A DNA stretch of 64,000 nt, taken from positions 37,486,430 to 37,550,429 of the forward strand of contig CP137668.1 of NCBI GenBank assembly GCA_037976565.1, given 5' to 3'. The stretch is from Mesocentrotus franciscanus. Its lineage: Eukaryota; Echinodermata; Echinoidea; Camarodonta; Strongylocentrotidae. Below the pieces are notes generated by a model. That model made no database searches. It saw only the letters and a list, made by a program, of their open reading frames with translations, and had not been told where the DNA came from. How positions within the stretch are numbered: position 1 is the stretch's first letter; every line of letters starts with the position of its first letter. The position numbers and the translations under genes are program-made. Below are positions 36,971 through 48,509 of this stretch, piece by piece.

Positions 36971-37469
36971 TTCTCTCTGATGCTTCCTTAATATCAATTA
37001 TTACACCTGTCCAGCTTTTTGTTACTGTCTACCACATAATCTTCTTCCAACAAATCGAAGAAAAAAGAAAAAAAAAATCGGAATTTCCGCCATCTCTCGT
37101 CTACACAAATAAAGAGTTTGCTCTGTTTTACATGTTAGGGATCCTTTTCTAAGATTGCACAGGTTTAAGGCAATGTCCATATATCCCTGTATGACTGAAT
37201 GCAAGATAGCCAAGAATATGCCTTCAGGGTTACTCACTTTCACAACTTACGGCTGGAAATACAATCATCTCATAATCTACAACATGAATAGGGCAGGAGA
37301 CATCCCCATGGACAATAAAATAAACCCCCAAATCACAAAATGTCTCTAGTCTTGACTCATTAATTCATTAGTTGCAAGATGATGAAAATCACTACTGAAA
37401 TGGAAAAAAAAGAAGAAAAAAAGAAGATAAAAGCTCATTGTGTGCACACTTCTGAAACACTTTATTCAA

Positions 37470-37969
37470 NNNNNNNNNNNNNNNNNNNNNNNNNNNNNNN
37501 NNNNNNNNNNNNNNNNNNNNNNNNNNNNNNNNNNNNNNNNNNNNNNNNNNNNNNNNNNNNNNNNNNNNNNNNNNNNNNNNNNNNNNNNNNNNNNNNNNNN
37601 NNNNNNNNNNNNNNNNNNNNNNNNNNNNNNNNNNNNNNNNNNNNNNNNNNNNNNNNNNNNNNNNNNNNNNNNNNNNNNNNNNNNNNNNNNNNNNNNNNNN
37701 NNNNNNNNNNNNNNNNNNNNNNNNNNNNNNNNNNNNNNNNNNNNNNNNNNNNNNNNNNNNNNNNNNNNNNNNNNNNNNNNNNNNNNNNNNNNNNNNNNNN
37801 NNNNNNNNNNNNNNNNNNNNNNNNNNNNNNNNNNNNNNNNNNNNNNNNNNNNNNNNNNNNNNNNNNNNNNNNNNNNNNNNNNNNNNNNNNNNNNNNNNNN
37901 NNNNNNNNNNNNNNNNNNNNNNNNNNNNNNNNNNNNNNNNNNNNNNNNNNNNNNNNNNNNNNNNNNNNN
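37470..37969. other. Assembly gap of exactly 500 N
   Basis: The run of Ns is 500 long, a placeholder size, not a measured gap. It lies precisely between the two copies of the 8.5 kb segment. Confidence 0.99.
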
Positions 37970-38329
37970 TTAAATATCATAATCTGAATAAAATATGGAA
38001 TTACCTGAAGTATAGAATTTTCTCCAGCAGAACCTAAATGTCACAATTACCAAGATGAAAGTAAGTGGTTGCAAAATTTAGATTATCACAAAGTTCAAAT
38101 ACAATGATGACTGCGATTTCGTCGTAGGAAAGAGTATTTATTTTGTGGTGGTATAAAGGTCACCTCTGAAACAGAAGTTTGAAACCAGAAGACTCATAAT
38201 ATGCTCGGGGAAACAACTGCTGTCCTTTTAAGAAGCATAGCGCCTAACTGGGTATATTTTGTTTGAGCATTGTAATGTTATCAAGAAAAAATTACTTACA
38301 TCTGTCCATTTATCACTGTCTATTTACAG

Positions 38330-41300
38330 CGAATCAACAACAGGAGTTTCTGGATCCGACACAGATTCACAAGAAGGAAGTCCACCTAAGTTCATTAGGG
38401 TCTTCAAGAAGAGGTATGAGATTTGATCCTCCAATCATTCATTCATTCGCCATTTTGTTTAAAGAAACATGCAGACATTATTAAAAAAGGAAAAAAGAAA
38501 AGCAAGACACAAGGATATATAGGTTAAGGAAAAGTGGAAGAATAAAATGGAACATCATTAAAATATGGTTCAGAGGCTTGACAAAAGAAGTTGAAGCTCC
38601 TAAAGTCGACAGTTATTGGATAAAACAAAAGTAGTATTACAGCAGGAGAAATGAAGAAAATTCTTCTTCTTATAGATAGTAACTCAATATCACTCAGTAA
38701 CACAAACATAACTATTTTGAATTTCTTAATTTTCAGGTCGCCTGGGAGGAGGACGAGGTCGCCTTGAATGTCATATCCAAGGCGTTCCCATGCCAACCGT
38801 CAAGTGGTTCGTCCACAACAAGGAAATCGAGTCGGACAAGTTCGTGGTCATCACAATGGACAACGACGGTGTTAGCCGCCTCACCATCTCTGAGGCTTTC
38901 CGGAGGACTCGGGCGTGTACCGCTGTGAGGCGACCAACTCTTCAGGAACGCCACAACGTCTGGAGAACTCATGGTTGCAGGTCAGTACTAGAATATGCCT
39001 TTACGTTCATGTTTTTAATATCGCCGCCGAATGAAGTTCAATGGGGGACTGTGAAACGGGCTCCATATGTATGTGTCTGTTTGTGTTCGGGTGGGTGTGG
39101 GTGTGTATGCCTGTATAGAAAATCACCAAAAACAACTGCTCCTTTATTTCTTGACCGATAGGATTCTGCTTTTTTAAAATCTGAAACAACCAGGTAATAT
39201 TTTTTTTAAAAATCTACATATAATTTTGTAATCATCAATAATTTGTTGTGCTGATTTATTCCAAATCACACAATAAAATGCTGGAACATCTCACAAATCT
39301 GCACTCTAAATATAACGCTCTGCATAATTTATTCATTCTTCTGGGGAATAGTAAATTCATGAATTCATCCAAGTCAGTTGTTAGTTGATATGCTAGATTG
39401 ATCGTAACTTATTCAAGGAAAATCGTTTTACACAGTTATTCTTCTGAAACTCCTACAGGTAAAGTGGTCGTTCCCAAGGTACCTGGCGGTAAGCCTAAGG
39501 TGGAAGAAGCCTCCAAGTCCTCCTTCAAGATCACATGGGTAGCACCAACAGAGGATGGGGGAAGTCCCATTTTCAACTACAAGGTGTGTATACAAAATGA
39601 GCACATAACACCATTTTTAATGATCTTCTTATACTTAATCAGTTATGAACAATGATTATGTTAATGTGCTGTGACCAATCACTTCCATCTTCCATTTAAT
39701 TTTGTGTGAAGGATTGATGAAAGAAATGATGTAGTGACTGTTTTAGGGTATCAGTCTCATGTTTAAGCATTAACATATCTCTTCAGTCATATGAAACTGT
39801 CATTTTGTCATTGTTTTGAAGCATTTGATATGGATGCTCTCCCTTTCCTTCCCTGATTTGTTCATAATCATAAAGAGTTGTTCTTGAATTACGGTACGTC
39901 TTTTTCATATGGTTGGATTTTTGTAATGTAAATAACATTAAAAATATGTATATATTTTGTAAAGGTACAAGAACATGTATGTTTTACGTTTACTTTTTAC
40001 ACAAAAAATAAATGTTGTACATGTAATGCCTTTCAGTTCTATATTTCTTTGATTATATCAGTGGTGTAACCTGTTTTGTGGCATGCTATAATCACCCCCT
40101 TCCTTTCATTCCCTCCACCTCATTCTGTTGCTAGGTTGACGGCCGAAAAGGCCGCTAAACAGGTTGGACCGGTCAAACGTCACTGAAACGCCTTTGAAGC
40201 CAAGGGCATAGTCCCTGGTGTTCAGTACGCTACCGTGTCTCGGCCGAAGCCGGCTGGTCCCCAACAACTCCAATCTCAGATCCCGCAGTTATTACAGAGT
40301 CAGGTAGAAAATGAAAATCAAACATTTTTCTTGTTCTCGCTTTGCTCTGATAGATATAGAATATGCAGCATGAAATATATTGGAAGATGATTAATTTGGA
40401 TTTATCATCCAGTCTCTCAGTACGCTTTGCACCGTTGTAATATAAGTGAATATGTAGATGGATAGAAGTTGCACATATTAATATTTCAATATTGCTTCAA
40501 CCAAATCTCTTTTAAGACAAAGATGACCTCATAATCAGGACCTATCCAGTCGTTTTTAGAAATAGAATATTTGGCTTTTGCAAGCTATTGTTCTTGTTAT
40601 GTAAAGTCTGCAGCTCAAGATTTGTCATTTCGTTGGTGCATGTAACAAAAACTTATTAGAATTTAAATCACATATTATATCTCTTCTTTTCTGTCAAATT
40701 AAACTTGGAATGAATTAGGTAATTCAGCCAAAAAACACTGTTTGGAAAGCAGCATCATTCACGAATTTTAATCTATAGATACTTGTAATTTAAAGAACAA
40801 TTATAATGATATTCTTTTTTTGAAAAATAACCTTTTCTTAAATTCGAATTCTATTTGCATATTTTGTTAAGTCTTTTTAATTTTTAGAAAATAATTGGGG
40901 AAAGAGAAAAAAAGGAATAATACCTAATGAATATACAGAATTATTCGTCGATTTTCAATTTTGTATATATATTGGCATTATTTCAATACAGATTAAATTT
41001 GTACAGAATCGTTTTACAAGGTATGTTGGTCGCTTTGCTAGCTAGAGCTTTTCCAATTCTGCATTTTTATCATTAAAATATCATTCATATGTTATATTTT
41101 CCCTTCCCTTTAGCTCAGGTCATTAGAATTACCCTCATTATCCACTAGCATATTCATTTTATTCTTTATTTCCTTATATTTTTGCTCTTGGGCATGCCGC
41201 ACCCTCATGTACTCCATGTGACTGTTGCATGTAGCAACGCCTCACCTACTTATCATCGTGTTAATACGTTAATTTTTGTTTTATGTTTCATGTACTAGTA

Positions 41301-42704
41301 AACAGAGTTGAATAGAGTTAGATGAATAGTGGGAATAGTAGATAAACTGAAGAAACTGTCTATGGCTATGATTGATGACCTCTTTATTATTCACTATGGA
41401 TGACTGGCAAATACTACTTAAGATTTGGTCAATAAAACCTACTGTGCTACATTTCTACTCATACAAGAACTGCGTAAGTTGACTTTCTGCCTTCTAAAAA
41501 TGTATTAATTCAGTTCAGAATACTTGGTTGCAGAGAAAATATATAACTTGTCAGAATTTCTTATGAGGAATTTTTTTTTAAAGACAGCAAATAATGTATG
41601 ACAAATCTGCACATTACCAGCTTTGTTTTTCACTTGCCAAAGGAGAGTCCTTTTCATGAAAGGAAATGTAAACCTTTGCAAGTAGCCTACATAGTGATGA
41701 TACGAAACCCTTTGATGACATGCGCACATTTTATTTTGAAAACTTGCAATTTTTTCTCCTTTTCCAAGCATTGCCTTATTATTGCATAGTTTCATCTCAC
41801 CAACTTAATTTTTCACCTGTCAAAATCATATTTAAGGATTTATAATTGAGATTTATTCTTATATCTTGTAATATTCAATTAGCACGTACTTATGATAAAT
41901 ATCCTGTGTGGTATAAGTAAAAAAAAAAGAAGGAGCTTGCTTTGCTATTGGTTGACACTTCTTTCCCTTTTTCTCCTTTCAAGCTGAGTGCAAAAGTTGT
42001 TCCCTATTTTGATTTTCAATGAATGCATTTTCAACCCCTTGAGACCCTTAATATATTTAAGTACCTTGACAATCCCTCAACCCCAGTATAAACCAAAGTA
42101 TTTTATGTTGAGTTTAGAAGCTAGGTATAAGGTATACTTGAAAGAATGAATGATTAAAGTGATGATCATATAGCATCGAAATTTTACCCAGTGTGTTTTA
42201 GATACAAAAACAAACAAAAAAATCTCATTATTTGATTTTACTAGTATTGCATGTATTTAAGCACTACTCTGTAATTGTGGTTTACAAAACACTTCATAAT
42301 ACAAAAGAATTATGGGACACTTCATAGTTCTTTATTACAGTTATTACAGTCATATGCTTTCAGTAAAGAATGCATAATGCAGATAAATATAACGGCTTCT
42401 AACAGATGATATGATCAGAAACATTTTTGACAGATTAATTATATAATTCAGGACTACTGGGAAATAAAAGCCATAAGCTAAAAATGGTTGATAAAATCCT
42501 CTAAACCTTGCTTCTTTTGTTTTTCTTTCAGAGTCCCCGCCAGAAACGTCATCTAGCACCAACAAACCGCCAGTTGTAAAGGACAAACCAACAACCAACA
42601 AAGATCAAGCAGGAAAAGGCCCCGCCCCTAAACCATCAGCAGCCCCTCCCCCTAAGCGAGGAGGTGGGTCATTAGCTAACCGGATGGCCAAATTCTCCAA
42701 GTAG
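38330..42704 (+). pseudogene. Duplicate of the last five coding exons of the muscle gene (probable assembly artefact)
   Basis: Exon homologues are 38330-38413, 38737-38980, 39459-39583, 40135-40303 and 42532-42704 (stop TAG 42702-42704). The first lacks one G relative to copy 1. The Ig8 exon lacks three single bases, near 38760, 38900 and 38950, each in a short homopolymer or dinucleotide. The Fn3 second half has TAA at 40156-40158. The first Fn3 exon and the tail exon are intact. It has no upstream exons of its own, because it starts at the gap. Not a true separate gene in my reading; if the duplication were real it would be a decaying partial copy. Confidence 0.8.
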
Positions 42705-45700
42705 AAGATAGTTTTTGTAGTTTTAGTGTAGCCTCTTTCTCCACATCACTAAAATTCATCCAAAAATTCTTTATAAAAATTCTAAAACCCTCCGAAAAAT
42801 TGTAAAATAAAAATGTATGATAATTCTTTATTTCTTCCTCCTAGCATTGCATGATTTTAGATAAACTATGATTTCTTTCATCTCTTTATGATTCTTTGAT
42901 ATGTACATAATATATATCTCTATTTTGGAATGTTTTCTTCAGAAATATGTCTGAGAATTCTCCTGCTTGACTTTGGTAATGACTGCGCCGGCTAAAGACA
43001 ATCCAGTAATTCATATTATTGGATATGCCTCAAAGTGATTTATGTTTTATAAGAAGTGAATATGGAAACAATACCATATAAAACTGATGAATTATCTATC
43101 GTTCTTATAAACAATGCAAACGTATGATGTTAGTTACTTTTGCTTTACCATCAAGCAAATAATACGACCAACATTTTCGTACAATTAGGAGAACTGTAAC
43201 ATTTTTTTTGTATAAAACAAGCGTAACTAAGTTAAACTTTTCAAAGCAACTTGGAATCACACAATTAATGCAAACAAGATTATTATGTAATGTAATATTT
43301 ATCATGAAATCATGACATTTACCTGCGGGTGATGATGATTTGTAACCGACATAGATGTAAATAATTCCGCTAATTTTTGTTTTCTTTCCGACGGTCGGTG
43401 TCAGATGTTTTTTTATAAAGCTCTTTTTTTTTCTTGTTTTTCAACTGGAATAAAATCTGTTGATAAGTGTATGATAAACGATGGAAGACCCAGACTATGA
43501 AATGAAAATAGAAATTATTTGATTTTCAATAACTTGTATAAAGAGAATTGATTGATTTGATCATCAATGTGCCTTTATGAACCGTAAATCTGTAATATGT
43601 CTTGATGACATAAATCATATGAGAGCTATATGATAAGCCAGGTCATGTGACCTAAGTCATGTGACTTTACATAAAATAGTCTTCCATTTTGTAAGAAGCA
43701 GTTTCAAAAGGAGACAATGTGCCTTTTTGGTGCGATATTCAAACAGAGACAATGTACCTTATGTGGTGCTATATTTCATAGAAATTTGTTTCTGAATATA
43801 CCACCTATTTTTATGAATCTATGACTATGCAACTTTTGTATGCTGATAAGTGACAGAATCATGACTATTTGAAATAAATAGTGAAGTCTCATGTGAAATC
43901 AAACGTGATTTGCAAATTTGGAGAAGATATCAAACACTTTAAAGGTTTGAGGAGACTAATCAAGTAGTCATTGATATGAAATGACAATGACTTTTTGTAT
44001 ATGCAATATGCAAATGAGTGCAAGGAGCTTAAATTGCATATATGTTATCAAAATTTTAATGAATATTTATGAGAACAATGAACTGGAGTTTTGTGACTGT
44101 GGTGGACACATAAATTCCGTTTGCAGTGTGGTGGAAATTATACATGAATTATTCGTTAAAATTTTGATAAAAACGTATTTTTAGGGCATCTGTTTTGATA
44201 TTGTTTTTCAGAATCAAATAATTGTGGTGGTTATTTGATTGAAAAACATTTTTAAAAATGACCTTGCATTCATTTGGAATATATGCATTTATTTTACATG
44301 ATCAGTGGCAACGAAAAAGAAATTAAGCGATAAGTTAAGTGAAAGTAATAGTTTTTTTTAATAGAAAAGAAGAAATTTTGGAACTGCTTGTAGTGCTTCT
44401 TGTAGAAAATATTAAGTTGCTAAAGATTTTTTTTTTTTGCGCATTGTGTTTGGGCAGCCAAACGTACCTTTTATGTTTTTATTTGTAGTTTTGTTTACTT
44501 TATAGTGCTTCACTTTCGTAAAAATCCTTTTGTAGATGCGTTTTGTCAAGTATAAACCTTTTTCATGTAATTGAATGCTTTTAGTTTCTTCTTTTCCCTC
44601 CTGCCAACTCTAAAACAGCATTTCTAGCTTTGCTTTACCTCCAATATGTAGTACTCGTGCAGTGGCGTTGACTAGAAATATACCGTGGATTTAAACAGAT
44701 TGTTTTTACACTTTATCTCTCTCCTCTGCTGTATGTATAGTTTGTAATATCAATGTAGAAAGAAACAGTAGGAGGGATAAATCCTTCAAAATCTATTTCT
44801 TTTTTGTTCTGTAATTACTCGATTAAAAGGTTTTTGTTATTTATTTATTGTATGTATTGATTGTATATCAAGTGCCAAAAGCGTTTATCAACAAGTTCTA
44901 AAATAGAATACTAATAATATATTAATTTCAGGCATTATTGCACATTATTGGCAAAATCTTTTATCATCACATCGCAAAACGAAGGAGAAATTGCAACTCA
45001 TTTAACCATGCAATAACAGAATGCTTGGAGCAAAATTTAAATGTTTTGATATCTATCTACTCAATGCTTTGCGTGTACCCAATTTCAAGAAAAAATTTAG
45101 CATCCTTAATTACCGTTGAATAAATGTGCAATTGTATCTCTAGAATGTTATAGTATTGTGTCATATTTCAAGGTGTAATAGTTTTGTGTTGATAAGAAAA
45201 ACAACGTTAGTGTGGGACATAAATAGCCAGAGAGAGAAAGCAAGAGCGAGAGAAGGGGAAGGAGAGAGAGAAAGAGAGAGGGGGAGCAAGAGACATACCG
45301 TAAGGGACAGAGAAACAGAAAAAAATTAGCATCCTTAATTACCATTGAGTAAATGTGCAATTGTATCTCTAGAATCTAATGACATAGTGTCATATTTCAA
45401 GGTGCTATTTTTGTAACAGCTTTGTGTGGAAAAGTGTTAAGGAAAACAGCATTGGTGTCAGACACAAATAGCCAAAGAGTGACGGAGTAGAAGACTGGAA
45501 AAAGTGAGAGAGATACAGTAAGGGACAGAGTAAGACAGGGTAAGAAACAGTATGAGTGAGACAGAGGTGGAGCAAAAGCATGAGAGAGATTACAGGAGAG
45601 TAAGAATAAAGGGGAGAGACTTGTTCTGCCATTGTACATATTGATGTATATACATGTACATTTCAAGGGGATGAAGCAATAATGGGATTGAGGGGGAGAA

Positions 45701-45835
45701 AAGGAGAGGGAGATTGAGAGGAAACTAACAAATAAGAAGCTTCATGTATGGTTGCTGATTGTAAGTGTAGGAGTAACGATCGTATAACGTACATTTCCCC
45801 CTTTCCCTTACATTGCCAGTTTGCCTTTATTCAAT

Positions 45836-45840
45836 CTCTT

Positions 45841-45878
<38 letters not shown>

Positions 45879-45931
45879 ACTTTCTCTCTCTTTCTCTCTC
45901 TCACAACACACACACACTCTCTCTATATATA
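45836..45931 (+). repeat. CT/CA compound microsatellite (copy 2)
   Basis: Homologue of 36873-36970 with different tract lengths, as expected for two alleles. Confidence 0.9.
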
Positions 45932-46427
45932 TTTCTATCTAATGCTTCCTTAATATCAATTATTACACCTGTCCAGCTTTTTGTTACTGTCTACCACATA
46001 ATCTTCTTCCAACAAATCGAAGAAAAAAAAAGAAAAAAAAAAAAAATCGGAATTTCCGCCATCTATCGTCTACACAAATAAAGAGTTTGCTCTGTTTTAC
46101 ATGTTAGGGATCCTTTTCTAAGATTGCACAGGTTTAAGGCAATGTCCATATATCCCTGTATGACTGAATGCAAGATAGCCAAGAATATGCCTTCAGGGTT
46201 ACTCACTCTTCACAACTTACGGCTGGAAATACAATCATCTCATAATCTACAACATGAATAGAGCAGGAGACATCCCCATGGACAATAAAATAAACCCCAA
46301 AATCACGTAATGTCTCTAGTCTTGACTCATTAATTCATTAGTTGCAAGATGATGAAAATCACTACTGAAATGGAAAAAAGAAGAAAAAAGAAGATAAAAG
46401 CTCATTGTGTGCACACTTCTGAAACAC

Positions 46428-46433
46428 TTTATT
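46428..46433 (-). promoter_or_regulatory. Candidate poly(A) signal for CFAP65
   Basis: TTTATT on the plus strand is AATAAA for the minus-strand gene, about 1.7 kb past its stop. A nearer candidate lies at 47180-47185. Neither can be preferred from sequence alone. Confidence 0.3.
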
Positions 46434-46436
46434 CAA

Positions 46437-48166
46437 ATGTAACCAAGTTTTCTGGTAAATACACAAAATCTCAAGAGTAAAATATAATTTACCTATTTAC
46501 AGAACAGATGGTGATAGTGCAAACTCTAAAGCAGATTCAGATATCAAATTTTGTTGCAGGTTGGTAGACAACTACACATAGGATGAATGTTTGCTGTCAT
46601 AATATGGCTCCATGAGGGTTTAAGGATTTTCTACAATATCCTGTTTTCTAGACTGTCATTTTCATTCATCTATATATACCTGTAACATAGGCCTATACAT
46701 CTGAATCTTTTAATAGTCAGGTTCACATCCCTTTAGATTATACTTCTTTCACAGATCATGAATTTTCGTTAAATATCATTGAGATCTTTACCCTAAATCC
46801 TTTGATAGTTTACTGAATCATTTGGTATGGCTAAAACATATATCTAGAACACTTCATTAAGCCTATATCTCCATAGTGTCAGGTGTAGTATTTTCAATAT
46901 AATTAGTTGCATAAACAAATATATACATCAATATCTCAACAAAGGAATATCTGTATCTACTGTATATACAAATGTTTACATTATTTACAAATAAGGACGG
47001 TTGCTTATACATTGGTATTTATATACATATATACAAAAGCAATGTTGCTCGTCAGTTGGATTATAATCAAGAAGAAAAAACGAGCAAGAATGTTTAATGT
47101 AGTAAATTATCTAAAGTTGGTGAAAAAGATGTTTGAAAGGTATACTGTACAATTTATCTTTCATCACAAAAATACCTTGTTTATTATGATTACTTTTGTA
47201 AAATGGTAGAGGATCAAGAAAAGCACACTAATTTCTTACTAAACATTCACTAAAGTTGGGTATCATAAGTGATAACAAGTAAATAGATCAAGAAAAGCAT
47301 ACTAATTTCTTACTAAACATTCACTAAAGTTGGGTATCATAAGTGATGACAAGTAAATAGCATCAATATTTAGTACAATTTTTGTTTTTGCAGAAAGTAA
47401 TGAAATAATTCTACAAAATTCAAATATCTTTTTAAAAGCAGAATATAAAACCATCTACAGTCATAAGGTTGTCATGTATCAAGGTCATAGCTCTTCTTTA
47501 CAATAGGAATATCTTTTATACAATACACAAGCATGGTAACAATACGCCAAAATGCAAACTACCATAATACAGGTAAACATTTGTCATTCCTTTTCATAGT
47601 CCTTTGTTTGTAAAACTTTAGAATGAATTACAATTTTAACTATTGGTCCTCTGCACTAGATACACTGTATTTAGGTGTTTGTTCGTAGGAAAGTAAAATA
47701 TTGAAAAAATACAAAAACATCAGTTCATAACTCCTTTTTTACATAATCCTTTCCTCTCCAAATAAATACTGACAGATTCTGCAGCTATGCTTACATAGTC
47801 TCATACCCACCTTGCTTGCAGTAGATGCTACATAAATTCTAGGGCTAAATTGCCTGAGCTCAAGGTGTTTTTCTACATTTCTCAGTTACATACCCTCATC
47901 ATTTTCTTTAAAAATGCATTAATCTCCACAATACAGATCACAGCAATTCCAAATTTACTGATTTCCATTTCAACAGATTCCAATGTGACATGACACTGTA
48001 TTTCCAAATTCATTTGTGGAAATTTGATTTAAAGCTGATGAAATAACACAGAAAAGGCCCCAAATGTGTTTTTACATGAAAGACATATAAATACATGTGC
48101 ATATAGATGTTCAACCTGTTAAACATTGATTCCCAATAGATATTTCCAGGAACAAGAGCATTTGTA
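46437..48166 (-). other. Region 3' of CFAP65 stop (3' UTR and flank)
   Basis: AT-rich and non-coding by eye. The notable element is a 74-bp exact-period tandem duplication at 47213-47360. Confidence 0.6.
47213..47360 (+). repeat. 74-bp tandem duplication
   Basis: 47213-47286 and 47287-47360 are nearly identical (atcaagaaaagca...aagtaaatag), differing at a couple of bases. Confidence 0.95.
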
Positions 48167-48509
48167 TTATTTTGCTGTTACTTGAGAGGCTTGACTTCCC
48201 CTCCTCCCCGTCGATCCCACCAGCTCCACCGAGACCTTGGGTGTGTCTACCGACCGCTCCTTTCCACCTGACCCTGCTCTTTCTCCTTTGGACGTCTTCC
48301 CCGACCCAGGTCTGGTGCAAGCCCCTAGGACAGAGGCCTGCTTGGGTTTGGCACCTGGCCCTGTGGGTGGAGTACGGGAGGGTGGAAGGGGTAGGGCTAT
48401 GAGGCGGGGTCTCGCAGTCAGGTTGATCTCTCCACCGAAGGCCTCCATCATGATGTTGAAGAGGGTGTTCTCAAGAGCTGATTCCACACTGGTAGCAAAC
48501 TCTGGTAAT
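48167..48509 (-). CDS. CFAP65: CFAP65 exon c24, last exon with stop
   Basis: Encodes LPEFATSVESALENTLFNIM, MEAFGGEINLTARPRLIALP, then a Pro/Gly/Ser-rich basic tail ending QASQVTAK and TAA at 48167-48169. The first 50 residues match the conserved CFAP65 C-terminus. Confidence 0.95.

Larger units (their letters stand above)
28984..37469 (+). repeat. Large near-identical segment, copy 1 (8486 bp)
   Basis: Aligns by eye along its whole length with 37970-46436. Copy 1 ends with actttattcaa directly before the Ns, and copy 2 reaches the same actttattcaa at 46436, where unique sequence resumes. Differences are mostly one-base indels and microsatellite length changes. Confidence 0.95.
33738..37469. 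other. 3' UTR / convergent intergenic region, copy 1
   Basis: No coding capacity recognised. AT-rich, with several AATAAA hexamers, an internal tandem duplication of period about 229 (36117-36510), GA-rich tracts around 36260-36350 and 36520-36660, and a CT/CA microsatellite (36873-36970). It ends exactly at the N gap. Confidence 0.7.
37970..46436 (+). repeat. Large near-identical segment, copy 2 (8467 bp)
   Basis: Begins immediately after the Ns at the position homologous to 28984 and ends at the homologue of 37469, then continues into unique sequence leading to CFAP65. Best read as the overlapping end of the next contig or the alternative haplotype. Confidence 0.95.
42705..46436. other. 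3' UTR / convergent intergenic region, copy 2
   Basis: Homologue of 33738-37469 with the same AATAAA hexamers, tandem duplication (agcatccttaattacc near 45098 and 45329) and CT/CA microsatellite (45836-45931). After collapsing the duplication, about 5.5 kb separates the two convergent stop codons (42704 and 48167). Confidence 0.65.

Noticed and set aside
37379..37987. Open frames across 37379-37987
   Set aside because: Made of the N placeholder.
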